Shown here in pieces: positions 8,361 to 15,567 of a DNA stretch of 33,252 nt (its first letter is position 1; every line of letters starts with the position of its first letter). Source of the stretch: JAGPUQ01 sp041594335 (GTDB lineage: Bacteria > Pseudomonadota > Gammaproteobacteria > Pseudomonadales > Porticoccaceae). The translations under genes and the position numbers were made by a program. A model generated the notes under the pieces. That model saw nothing but the letters and a program-made list of their open reading frames with translations. It did no database searches and had not been told where the DNA came from. The stretch lies in contig JBFHML010000023.1 of NCBI GenBank assembly GCA_041594335.1, forward strand, positions 1 through 33,252. Reading direction: 5' to 3'.

Positions 8361-10178
8361 TCAGGGCGTCGATTTCGCGCGTTTGCGGTCCTGCTCGCGC
8401 AAGAGTTTTTTACGTAACCGAATATGATGGGGCGTCACCTCTACCAATTCGTCCTCGGCTATGAATTCCAGCGCCTGTTCTAGCGTGAGGCGAACCGGCG
8501 GCGACAGGGTCAGCGCCTCGTCGGTACCCGAAGCACGGATATTGGTCAGCTGCTTGGCCTTGGTCGGATTGACCGGCAGATCATTGCCACGCGAGTGGAT
8601 ACCGACGATCTGTCCCTCGTAGACCTCCTCACCATGCCCCAGAAACAGTCGCCCCCGCTCCTGCAAATTGTAGAGTGCATAGGCCAGCGTCTTGCCCCGA
8701 ATCATGGAAACCAGCACGCCGTTTTGACGCACACCGGCAATGCCCGGGCGCACCTGGTCATAGCGTTCGAATGTGCTGGTCAGAATTCCGCTCCCGGAAG
8801 TCAGTGTGAGAAATTCGTTGCGAAAACCGATCATGCCGCGCGAAGGCACGCGGTATTCAAGCCGTACCCGCCCTCGACCGTCGGGCACCATATCCAGCAA
8901 ATCCCCCTTGCGACGCCCCATTTCCTCCATGACGGGGCCCTGGTGCTGCTCCTCGATATCGATCACCACCTGCTCAAATGGCTCACATAGCGCGCCATCG
9001 ATCATCTTTTGAATCACTTCCGGCCGCGACACCCCGAGCTCATAACCTTCCCGCCGCATGGTCTCGATCAGTACCGACAGATGCAGCTCACCCCGTCCCG
9101 AAACTCGGAAACGGTCGGGGCTGTCACCCGGCTCTACGCGCAGCGCAACATTGTGGATGAGCTCTTGCTCAAGGCGTTCGCGGATATTGCGCGAGGTAAC
9201 GAACTTGCCGTCCTGACCCGCGAGCGGCGAGTCGTTGACCTGAAACGTCATACTGACCGTCGGCTCATCAACGGCCAACAGCGGCAGCGGCTCCACCGAC
9301 TCCGGATCACACAACGTATCGGAGATCCCGAGCCCATCAATACCGGTAATGCAAACGATATCACCCGCCGCCGCCGCCGCGGCATCAACCCGCTGCAGGC
9401 CCAGATAACTCTTGACTTCAAGGATTCGCGCCCGTCGCCGCGTGCCCTCGGCCGCGGCCACCACCACCTGCTGACCTGGCCGCACGACCCCGCGCGCGAT
9501 ACGCCCGATGCCAATCACGCCCACATACGTATCGTAGTCGAGCGCCGAAACCTGCATTTGAAGCGGGCCTTGTTCATCGACCGGTGGCGGTGACACCTGG
9601 TTGACGATCATCTCAAAAAGCGGCGTCATGTCCGGCGCTAGATCCTGATAATCGAGCCCGGCCACGCCGGTCAGCGCCGACGCATAGATCACCGGAAAAT
9701 CCAGTTGCTCTTCGGTCGCCCCCAGGCGATGAAAGAGATCGAAAACCTGGTCCACCACCCAATCCGGCCGCGCACCTGGACGGTCAATCTTATTGACCAC
9801 CAGGATGGGTTTCAGGCCGCGTGCGAAGGCCTTGCTGGTGACAAAGCGCGTCTGCGGCATGGGGCCGTCGACCGCATCGACCAACAGGAGCACGGAGTCA
9901 ACCATCGATAACACCCGCTCGACCTCACCGCCAAAATCGGCGTGTCCGGGGGTATCGACAATGTTGATGCGGTAGCCTTGCCACTCGATCGCAGTATTTT
10001 TGGCCAGAATGGTGATCCCGCGCTCCCGCTCCTGATCATTGGAATCCAGGATCCGTTCGGCCCCCTGATTCTTCCGGTCCAGGGTACCGGACTGTTGCAA
10101 GAGGCGATCGACCAAGGTGGTCTTGCCGTGATCGACGTGGGCAACGATGGCAATGTTGCGCAATTGAGAAACGGACAT
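8361..10178 (-). CDS. typA: Ribosome-binding GTPase TypA/BipA
   Basis: Translational GTPase of the EF-G-like family that binds the ribosome and assists 50S assembly and stress or low-temperature growth. The 605-residue length is normal. The G1 loop is AHVDHGKTT (13-21), G3 is DTPGH with DFGGEVERV behind it, and G4 is NKIDRPGARPDWV. The C-terminal BipA-specific region includes EYRVPSRGMIGFR and the RKKLLREQDRKR tail. The ATG at 10178 matches the family start (MSVSQLRNIAIVAHVDHGKTT). It lies downstream of thiI in the same direction but has its own promoter, so it can be transcribed separately. Confidence 0.96.
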   Translation of the reverse strand: MSVSQLRNIAIVAHVDHGKTTLVDRLLQQSGTLDRKNQGAERILDSNDQERERGITILAKNTAIEWQGYRINIVDTPGHADFGGEVERVLSMVDSVLLLVDAVDGPMPQTRFVTSKAFARGLKPILVVNKIDRPGARPDWVVDQVFDLFHRLGATEEQLDFPVIYASALTGVAGLDYQDLAPDMTPLFEMIVNQVSPPPVDEQGPLQMQVSALDYDTYVGVIGIGRIARGVVRPGQQVVVAAAEGTRRRARILEVKSYLGLQRVDAAAAAAGDIVCITGIDGLGISDTLCDPESVEPLPLLAVDEPTVSMTFQVNDSPLAGQDGKFVTSRNIRERLEQELIHNVALRVEPGDSPDRFRVSGRGELHLSVLIETMRREGYELGVSRPEVIQKMIDGALCEPFEQVVIDIEEQHQGPVMEEMGRRKGDLLDMVPDGRGRVRLEYRVPSRGMIGFRNEFLTLTSGSGILTSTFERYDQVRPGIAGVRQNGVLVSMIRGKTLAYALYNLQERGRLFLGHGEEVYEGQIVGIHSRGNDLPVNPTKAKQLTNIRASGTDEALTLSPPVRLTLEQALEFIAEDELVEVTPHHIRLRKKLLREQDRKRAKSTP

Positions 10179-10205
10179 GGATGGAGCCCGGGGAGTGGGG
10201 CGCGC

Positions 10206-10234
10206 ATTATACGGGGGTCACCTCGCGCGGAGAA
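10206..10234 (-). promoter_or_regulatory. typA promoter with GC-rich discriminator
   Basis: On the minus strand a perfect TATAAT (10211-10206) is followed by GCGCGCC. The -35 TTCTCC (10234-10229) at 17-bp spacing is weak. The start site should be near 10199, giving a short leader of about 20 nt. A perfect -10 followed by a GC-rich discriminator is the pattern of promoters sensitive to ppGpp and growth rate; that control is inferred. Confidence 0.6.
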
Positions 10235-10303
10235 TGGCTTCCGCCGTCGTCCAGGCACCGAATCACCAGGAGCCATTGCTCCCACAGCGCCTGGGGGCTC
10301 GCT

Positions 10304-11752
10304 TTAGGGGCGGTAGACCCCTACCCGGGTGAAGCCCCGCTCGACAAGCAGTTCTGCATGCAACCGGCTCATGAGGCCTTTGTCGCAATACAGGAGATAG
10401 GCCGCCTCGGAGGAGAGCTCGGCGAAAAACTGCTCCAGCTGAAAGAACGGCACTGTGCGAACCTCCGCACCACCGGCTCGCAACGGCTGACGCTCGGATG
10501 CTTCGGGGTGGCGAATATCGAGGATAGGCACACCGGGCTGCGGGGCGTGAAACACCTCCACGCCAACCTCCCCGGCACCGGACTCAAGCACAGCGGCGAT
10601 GTCTTCATGGGTACGCCGCGCGACCGCGCGCTCCAACACCGAGAAGTCGAAGTCCGCTTCGGCACGCGCGACGCGATCGGCCCGGGCATGGGTGCTGGGC
10701 CGCACCGAGATCACCCCACAGTACTCCGGCATATGGGCGGCAAAGGGCTCTGTACCAATGACTCGTGCCTGGGCAATGATCTCTTGCTTATCCATGGCGA
10801 CCAGCGGCCGCAGCACAGGCATGGCGGTGGCCTTATCGATCAGCGCCAGGTTGGGCAGCGTCTGGCTGGACACCTGGGCCACGCTTTCCCCAGTGACCAG
10901 CGCCTCGACGCCCAAAGCTTCGGCAACCTCGGTGGCCGCACGCAACATCATGCGCTTGAGCACTACCCCCATGAGCGCGTTGTCGACTCGTTGGAGAATC
11001 TCAGCCACCACCTCTTCGAATGGCACCGTGACGAAAGTCAGCGGATGGCTGGCGGCATAGCGCTCCCATAGATAGTGGGCAACTTCTTTGACGCCCAGGG
11101 CATGCGCCCGCCCCCCGAGATTGAAAAAGCAAAAATGCGTCCGCAGACCGCGGCGCAGCATCAGATAGGTGGCTACCGTCGAATCGAAGCCCCCGGAAAT
11201 GAGCGTCAACACCGGCGGCTGCTGGCCCAGCGGAAACCCGCCCAGCCCAGGCCGCGAGGCTTCGATCACGTAATAGCGATCACCGACAATTTCCAACCGC
11301 ACCGTAATTTCAGGATCGCGCAGGGAAACCCGGGCGCCCGCAGCGCGCGCCAACAACCGACCACCGATTTCGCGCTCGACCTGGGGCGATGAAAATTCGT
11401 GGGTGCCGGAGCGCTTGACGCGAACCACAAAACGCCGGCCCGGCAAGCAGTCCCGGTAGCACGCCCAAGCTTGCTCGGCCATGTCATCGAAATCGCCGAG
11501 GGCGTGCACCTGGACTCGCGCGAAACTGGTGATTCCCGGTGTCTGCGCCAGAATATTGGAGATCAGCTGTGCGGTAGCTTCGGCGACGTCGCATCTCACC
11601 TCGATGCGATCCCAATTGCCGGTAACCGACACGTCCGGCGCCAGCGGACTGATCAGTGTGCGCAAATTACGGCGCAATTGCCGAATAAAGCGCCGTCGCA
11701 CTGGGGCGCTCTTGACAATAATCTCGGGCGATAGCTTCACGACAAAATGCAT
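10304..11752 (-). CDS. thiI: tRNA 4-thiouridine synthase ThiI with rhodanese domain
   Basis: Adenylates and thiolates uridine 8 of tRNA and, through its rhodanese domain, can pass sulfur to ThiS for the thiamine thiazole. The 482-residue protein has the NFLD/THUMP region (about 1-165), the PP-loop SGGFDST (186-192), Cys345 in the PEYCGVISV segment and a C-terminal rhodanese domain with Cys456 in LYCDKG. The two cysteines correspond closely to E. coli Cys344 and Cys456, so the full persulfide and disulfide chemistry is retained. The ATG at 11752 gives the family start MHFVVKLSPEI; a longer in-frame version would run through the glnA control region. thiL lies far away in the window. Confidence 0.95.
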   Translation of the reverse strand: MHFVVKLSPEIIVKSAPVRRRFIRQLRRNLRTLISPLAPDVSVTGNWDRIEVRCDVAEATAQLISNILAQTPGITSFARVQVHALGDFDDMAEQAWACYRDCLPGRRFVVRVKRSGTHEFSSPQVEREIGGRLLARAAGARVSLRDPEITVRLEIVGDRYYVIEASRPGLGGFPLGQQPPVLTLISGGFDSTVATYLMLRRGLRTHFCFFNLGGRAHALGVKEVAHYLWERYAASHPLTFVTVPFEEVVAEILQRVDNALMGVVLKRMMLRAATEVAEALGVEALVTGESVAQVSSQTLPNLALIDKATAMPVLRPLVAMDKQEIIAQARVIGTEPFAAHMPEYCGVISVRPSTHARADRVARAEADFDFSVLERAVARRTHEDIAAVLESGAGEVGVEVFHAPQPGVPILDIRHPEASERQPLRAGGAEVRTVPFFQLEQFFAELSSEAAYLLYCDKGLMSRLHAELLVERGFTRVGVYRP

Positions 11753-11791
11753 GGGTGGCCGCCGCTTGCGAATCTCGGTCGAAGGTCGCGC

Positions 11792-11797
11792 ATTATA
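11792..11797 (-). promoter_or_regulatory. thiI -10 element
   Basis: A perfect TATAAT on the minus strand, followed by GCGCG, lies about 40 bp before the thiI ATG. It shares the 11-mer TATAATGCGCG with the typA promoter. No convincing -35 is seen at 16-18 bp. Confidence 0.45.
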
Positions 11798-11847
11798 GGC
11801 AGTCACCCACGGCAGCGCTGCGGGTGAGAACCGGCGACGCCAGCTAC

Positions 11848-11862
11848 GCACCTTTTTGGTGC
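11848..11862. promoter_or_regulatory. NtrC box 1 (glnA enhancer, distal)
   Basis: GCACCTTTTTGGTGC fits the NtrC pattern GCAC-N7-GTGC, with five-base arms GCACC/GGTGC. Its centre is about 206 bp before the predicted glnA sigma54 start and 31 bp (three turns) from box 2, like the paired enhancer of enterobacterial glnA. Confidence 0.75.
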
Positions 11863-11878
11863 GACTTCCAGGCAGAAT

Positions 11879-11893
11879 GCACACTATTTGTGC
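11879..11893. promoter_or_regulatory. NtrC box 2 (glnA enhancer, proximal)
   Basis: GCACACTATTTGTGC again gives GCAC-N7-GTGC, with arms GCACA/TGTGC. Its centre is about 175 bp before the predicted sigma54 start. Two boxes on the same DNA face would let NtrC dimers oligomerise and loop to the promoter. Confidence 0.72.
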
Positions 11894-11935
11894 TTTGCGG
11901 GCCACGCCGGGACAATTCCACCGGCGCCGCGGCAT

Positions 11936-11944
11936 TGCTATAGT
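11936..11944 (+). promoter_or_regulatory. Possible sigma70 glnA promoter (extended -10)
   Basis: TGCTATAGT is an extended -10 (TG-N-TATAGT) on the plus strand, 46-54 bp downstream of NtrC box 2; no good -35 is visible. E. coli glnA has a sigma70 promoter upstream of its sigma54 promoter, and this could be the counterpart. Confidence 0.35.
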
Positions 11945-12035
11945 GGGCCGCTGCTCCCGTTCCGGCCGCCCCCCAAGCGCGCACCACGGAAGCGCATGGC
12001 TCAAAGGGCCGCCACGGTCTCGATGGAGCGAAAAG

Positions 12036-12051
12036 CGGCATGCAATTTGCT
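12036..12051 (+). promoter_or_regulatory. sigma54 promoter of glnA
   Basis: CGGCATGCAATTTGCT matches the -24/-12 consensus TGGCAC-N5-TTGCW. GG at 12037-12038 and GC at 12049-12050 are separated by exactly 10 bases, and the TTTGC core is intact. The start site should be near 12061, giving a leader of about 95 nt. Together with the two NtrC boxes this forms a complete nitrogen-controlled promoter. Confidence 0.82.
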
Positions 12052-12156
12052 GATCTTCGTTCACTGAAGGGCCGTCGTCCATCCCGCGCCACCCCCGCCG
12101 GTGCCCAGCGCGGCCTGGCAGTACCCAGAAATAGACCCCCGATTTGGAGGAGCAGA

Positions 12157-13560
12157 ATGTCTAAGACGTTGGAGTTGATTAAAGAGGCCGAGGCGCGCTG
12201 GATCGATCTGCGCTTTACAGACACCAAGGGAAAAGAACAGCATGTTTCCCTGCCCGCCAGTGAAGTGAACGACAGCTTTTTCGAGGACGGCAAGATGTTC
12301 GACGGTTCGTCGATCGCCGGGTGGAAAGGCATCAACGAATCCGACATGATTCTCATGCCGGACGATAGCTCCGCTATCCTCGACCCTTTTACCGACGACC
12401 CCACTGTCATCATTCGCTGCAATATCGTCGAACCCACCACCATGCAGGGTTACAGCCGCGACCCGCGCTCGATCGCAGACCGAGCCCAGGAATACCTGCG
12501 CTCCACCGGCATCGCGGACACCGCATTGTTCGGCCCGGAACCCGAATTCTTTGTGTTCGATCAAGTGAAGTGGAACGCCAACATGAGCGGCGCCTTCTAC
12601 AAAATCATCTCCGAAGAAGCCGCCTGGGCGTCCGAGCACGACTTCTCTGAAGGCAACCGCGGTCACCGGCCGGCGGTGAAAGGCGGCTACTTCCCCGTTC
12701 CGCCAGTGGATTCTCTACACGACCTGCGCGCGGCCATGTGTGACGCGATGACCCAGATGGGGCTGACCGTCGAGGTGCATCACCACGAGGTGGGGACCGC
12801 CGGTCAGTGCGAGATCGGGGTCGGCGCCGCCACCTTGACCCGCAAAGCTGACGAGGTCCAGATCCTCAAGTACTGCGTGCACAATGTCGCCCACGCGTAC
12901 GGCAAGACCGCCACCTTCATGCCCAAGCCGCTGGTCGGCGACAACGGCTCCGGAATGCACTGCCACCAGTCGCTCTCCAAGGATGGCAAAAACATCTTTG
13001 CCGGTGATACCTATGCCGGGTTGTCCGAGACGGCGCTCTATTACATCGGCGGCATCATCAAGCACGCCCGCGCGATCAACGCCTTCACCAACCCGTCCAC
13101 CAACTCTTATAAGCGACTGGTTCCCGGATTCGAAGCCCCTGTGATGCTGGCCTATTCTGCCCGCAACCGATCTGCTTCGATTCGCATTCCATTCGTACCC
13201 AACCCCAAAGCGCGACGCATCGAAGTCCGTTTCCCGGACCCCGCCGCGAACCCGTATTTGGCATTCACCGCGCTGCTGCTTGCGGGCCTCGACGGAATTC
13301 AGAACAAGATCCACCCCGGCGATGCCGCCGACAAGGATCTCTATGACCTGCCTCCAGAGGAAGCCAAGGCCATTCCGACCGTCTGCGCGTCGCTCGAACA
13401 GGCCATCGCAGCCCTGGACGCGGACCGCGAATTCCTCAAAGTTGGCGGCGTTATGGACGACGACATGATTGACGCCTACATTGGACTCAAGCAGGCAGAA
13501 ATCGACCGGCTGCGGATGACCACCCACCCGGTGGAATTCGATATGTACTACAGCGTTTGA
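12157..13560 (+). CDS. glnA: Glutamine synthetase, type I (adenylylated form)
   Basis: Makes glutamine from glutamate, ammonia and ATP; it works as a cytoplasmic dodecamer and is the main ammonia-assimilating enzyme. The 467-residue length is normal. Family motifs seen are the DGSSIAGW loop near residue 50, the GPEPEFFVFD active-site strand, the HHHEVGTAGQCEI segment, NGSGMHCHQSL and the NPYLAF segment. The adenylylation loop LYDLPPEE has its tyrosine at residue 396, so activity is probably controlled by GlnE and PII. The ATG at 12157 follows TTGGAGGAGCAGA, a near-ideal ribosome site; an in-frame extension upstream starts inside the sigma54 promoter and is rejected. A strong terminator follows, so it is probably monocistronic. 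Confidence 0.98.
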   Translation: MSKTLELIKEAEARWIDLRFTDTKGKEQHVSLPASEVNDSFFEDGKMFDGSSIAGWKGINESDMILMPDDSSAILDPFTDDPTVIIRCNIVEPTTMQGYSRDPRSIADRAQEYLRSTGIADTALFGPEPEFFVFDQVKWNANMSGAFYKIISEEAAWASEHDFSEGNRGHRPAVKGGYFPVPPVDSLHDLRAAMCDAMTQMGLTVEVHHHEVGTAGQCEIGVGAATLTRKADEVQILKYCVHNVAHAYGKTATFMPKPLVGDNGSGMHCHQSLSKDGKNIFAGDTYAGLSETALYYIGGIIKHARAINAFTNPSTNSYKRLVPGFEAPVMLAYSARNRSASIRIPFVPNPKARRIEVRFPDPAANPYLAFTALLLAGLDGIQNKIHPGDAADKDLYDLPPEEAKAIPTVCASLEQAIAALDADREFLKVGGVMDDDMIDAYIGLKQAEIDRLRMTTHPVEFDMYYSV

Positions 13561-13580
13561 TAATAATCGCTGTGCCGCGG

Positions 13581-13611
13581 AAAAGCCCGGTGGAAACACC
13601 GGGCTTTTTTT
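13581..13611 (+). terminator. glnA rho-independent terminator
   Basis: The 8-bp stem GCCCGGTG/CACCGGGC (13585-13592 with 13597-13604) closes on a GAAA tetraloop. It is preceded by AAAA and followed by seven T. This is the strongest terminator in the window, 20 bases after the glnA stop. Confidence 0.95.
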
Positions 13612-13712
13612 CTGGTCTTAGCCAAGGGTAGCGCTACACTTGTCTCAGTGGGGCCACCCCAGGGCGCACCCGGGACGGACGTCAGGCGAGCAGGCATCGA
13701 GGAGGCTAGCGG

Positions 13713-14306
13713 ATGACCACAGCACAGCGAGCTGATCAAACCACGATCAGTGCGCGCTTCAGCGCCATCTTACTCTTGGTGTTCGCGTGCATAGCACCCA
13801 CGGTGGCGGCCAGCGATACCGTCTACCGGGTAGTAGGACCCGATGGCGAGGTGTCCTATACCGATACCCCACCGGAGACCGGCAAGGTCGAGGCAGTTGA
13901 GCTCAAGGCCATCAATACTCAGCCCGCATTGGAAGTCGACCACAAACGCAACCAGGACACCACACCCGAAGCAGCGATCTACGAGCGCATCGAGATTGTC
14001 GCCCCCGAAAATGACAGCACCATCCCCCCCGGCCAGCTCAATGTCATCGTGCAGCTCGAACTCGAACCCCAGCTGCATACGGGTCATCTGGTCCAATTTC
14101 TACTGGATGGCGCGCCGCAGGCCACACCCGCGGCCACTACCGCCATCACGCTTGGCGATCTGCATCGCGGCAGTCGGGTGATCAAAGCCGAGATCATCGA
14201 CGCCCAGACCGGGAACGCCGTCGCGACCAGCACACCAGTGACAATCCACGTCAAACGCCACTCCGTGAAGCACAACAGCTTGGCCCCCAAGCCAAAAGCA
14301 CCATAA
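13713..14306 (+). CDS. Exported DUF4124 protein
   Basis: A 197-residue protein with an N-terminal signal peptide: a hydrophobic stretch near residues 17-32 with a cleavage-like PTVAASD site. A DUF4124 domain follows (about 35-75), recognised from YRVVGPDGEVSYTDTPP. The rest (about 95-180) looks like a small beta-sandwich, with IVAPENDSTIPPG and a run of alternating hydrophobic residues, and is probably periplasmic. The ATG follows GGAGG at a good spacing. DUF4124 genes are common between glnA and ntrB in gammaproteobacteria, but their role is not known. It lies after the glnA terminator, so it needs its own promoter; TACACT near 13633 is a weak -10 candidate. The last codons overlap an NtrC box. 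Confidence 0.85.
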   Translation: MTTAQRADQTTISARFSAILLLVFACIAPTVAASDTVYRVVGPDGEVSYTDTPPETGKVEAVELKAINTQPALEVDHKRNQDTTPEAAIYERIEIVAPENDSTIPPGQLNVIVQLELEPQLHTGHLVQFLLDGAPQATPAATTAITLGDLHRGSRVIKAEIIDAQTGNAVATSTPVTIHVKRHSVKHNSLAPKPKAP

Positions 14307-14312
14307 TGGTGC
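14298..14312. promoter_or_regulatory. NtrC box 3, upstream of ntrB
   Basis: GCACCATAATGGTGC is a perfect palindrome around one central base and fits GCAC-N7-GTGC. It spans the DUF4124 stop codon and lies 128 bp before the ntrB start. E. coli glnL (ntrB) has a very similar box at its promoter, used for autoregulation. No sigma54 -24/-12 pair is seen between the box and ntrB, which favours repression or modulation over activation. Confidence 0.7.
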
Positions 14313-14439
14313 GCATGCAACACGCGCTCGTGCGCGTAAAAGCGGCATAGCCCCGGGGCGGAAGCGATATTTTGGGCAGTATCAGCCGCCATCAGGCATG
14401 GCCCAATATTTGCAGCGTCTGCAACTCGAGGTCTTCTGC

Positions 14440-15567
14440 ATGCTGACACCCCAAAACCTCTCATTTTCCGACGCAGATCAATTTCTGCTCGACAGCCTGA
14501 AAACCGCCGTGGTGTTATTGGATGAGGAGCTACGCGTCCGTTATCTGAATACCGCCGCCGAGGCGTTGCTGGAATTGAGCGCGAGCCGCATACGCGGTAT
14601 GAAATTCTCCAATTGCTTTGTGGACACCGCGCCCAGAGAGGAGCTGCTACGACAAGCGCTGCTGGAACAACAACCCTATACAGAGCGCATGGTGAAACTG
14701 GCGTTGACAGACAACCGCGAGGCGACGGTCGATTACACCGTCACCCCGGTGCAACGCGAACACGAGATGCTGCTCCTGGAAATTCAGCCGATGGATCGCA
14801 GTATGCGCATCGACCGCGAGCGCGCTCTGCTGTCGGCCAACGACACCTCGCGTAACTTGGTGCGGGGGCTGGCGCACGAAATCAAGAATCCACTGGGCGG
14901 GATCCTCGGCGCATCGCAATTGCTAGCACGCGAATTGGCGCGCGACGACCTGCTGGAATACACCGATATCATCATCGCCGAAACCGAACGGCTGCGACAA
15001 CTGGTCGACCGCCTGCTCGGGCCGTCGTCACCCGCCCAATTCTCCGCAGTCAACATCCATGAAATCACTGAACGTACCGCCGCCCTGGTAGAGGCAGAGA
15101 CCAATGGACGTCTCTGTATTCGTCGCGAGTACGACCCCAGCATCCCAGATCTCTATGGCGATCGCGGCAAATTGATTCAGGCGGCCTTGAACCTTCTGCG
15201 TAATGCCATGCAAGCCGTGCGCACTTCCGGGCAGCTCGACGAAGGCCGCGCAGAAATCACGCTGCGCACCCGAATCGTGAACCATTTCACCATTGGCCAG
15301 CGCCAGCACCGCATCGTGTGCCGCCTGGACATCATCGATAACGGACCAGGCATACCGGAAGACATTCTCGACCGTATCTTCTACCCCATGGTCAGCGGTC
15401 ACCCCGAGGGCTCCGGCCTCGGGTTACCCATCGCGCAATCGGCGATTCAGCTCCACCAAGGTCTGATCGAGTGCGACAGTCACCCGGGATTGACCAGATT
15501 TTCGATCTACCTGCCCATTCAGGCCAACCACGGACCACAAGATGAAACCGACAATTTGGATCGTTGA
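14440..15567 (+). CDS. ntrB: Nitrogen sensor kinase NtrB
   Basis: Cytoplasmic histidine kinase that phosphorylates NtrC when nitrogen is low; PII switches it to a phosphatase. The 375-residue protein has an N-terminal PAS-like domain (about 15-115), the H-box LAHEIKNPLGG with His146, an N-box near LNLLRNAMQAV, and the GSGLGLPIA and DNGPGIP ATP-binding motifs. No membrane helix is seen. The ATG at 14440 is preferred because GAGG stands 8 bases before it; a longer in-frame start at 14398 has no ribosome site. The 3' end overlaps ntrC by 26 bases. PII itself is not encoded in the window. Confidence 0.93.
   Translation: MLTPQNLSFSDADQFLLDSLKTAVVLLDEELRVRYLNTAAEALLELSASRIRGMKFSNCFVDTAPREELLRQALLEQQPYTERMVKLALTDNREATVDYTVTPVQREHEMLLLEIQPMDRSMRIDRERALLSANDTSRNLVRGLAHEIKNPLGGILGASQLLARELARDDLLEYTDIIIAETERLRQLVDRLLGPSSPAQFSAVNIHEITERTAALVEAETNGRLCIRREYDPSIPDLYGDRGKLIQAALNLLRNAMQAVRTSGQLDEGRAEITLRTRIVNHFTIGQRQHRIVCRLDIIDNGPGIPEDILDRIFYPMVSGHPEGSGLGLPIAQSAIQLHQGLIECDSHPGLTRFSIYLPIQANHGPQDETDNLDR

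Noticed and set aside
11753..12156. Short open frames in the thiI-glnA gap that could be a small gene
   Set aside because: They cover the NtrC boxes and the sigma54 promoter and have no ribosome site or conserved look.
12715..13599. A 294-codon open frame antisense to glnA
   Set aside because: It reads a low-complexity Gly/Val/Arg-rich protein, starts inside the terminator region, and is explained by codon bias of glnA.
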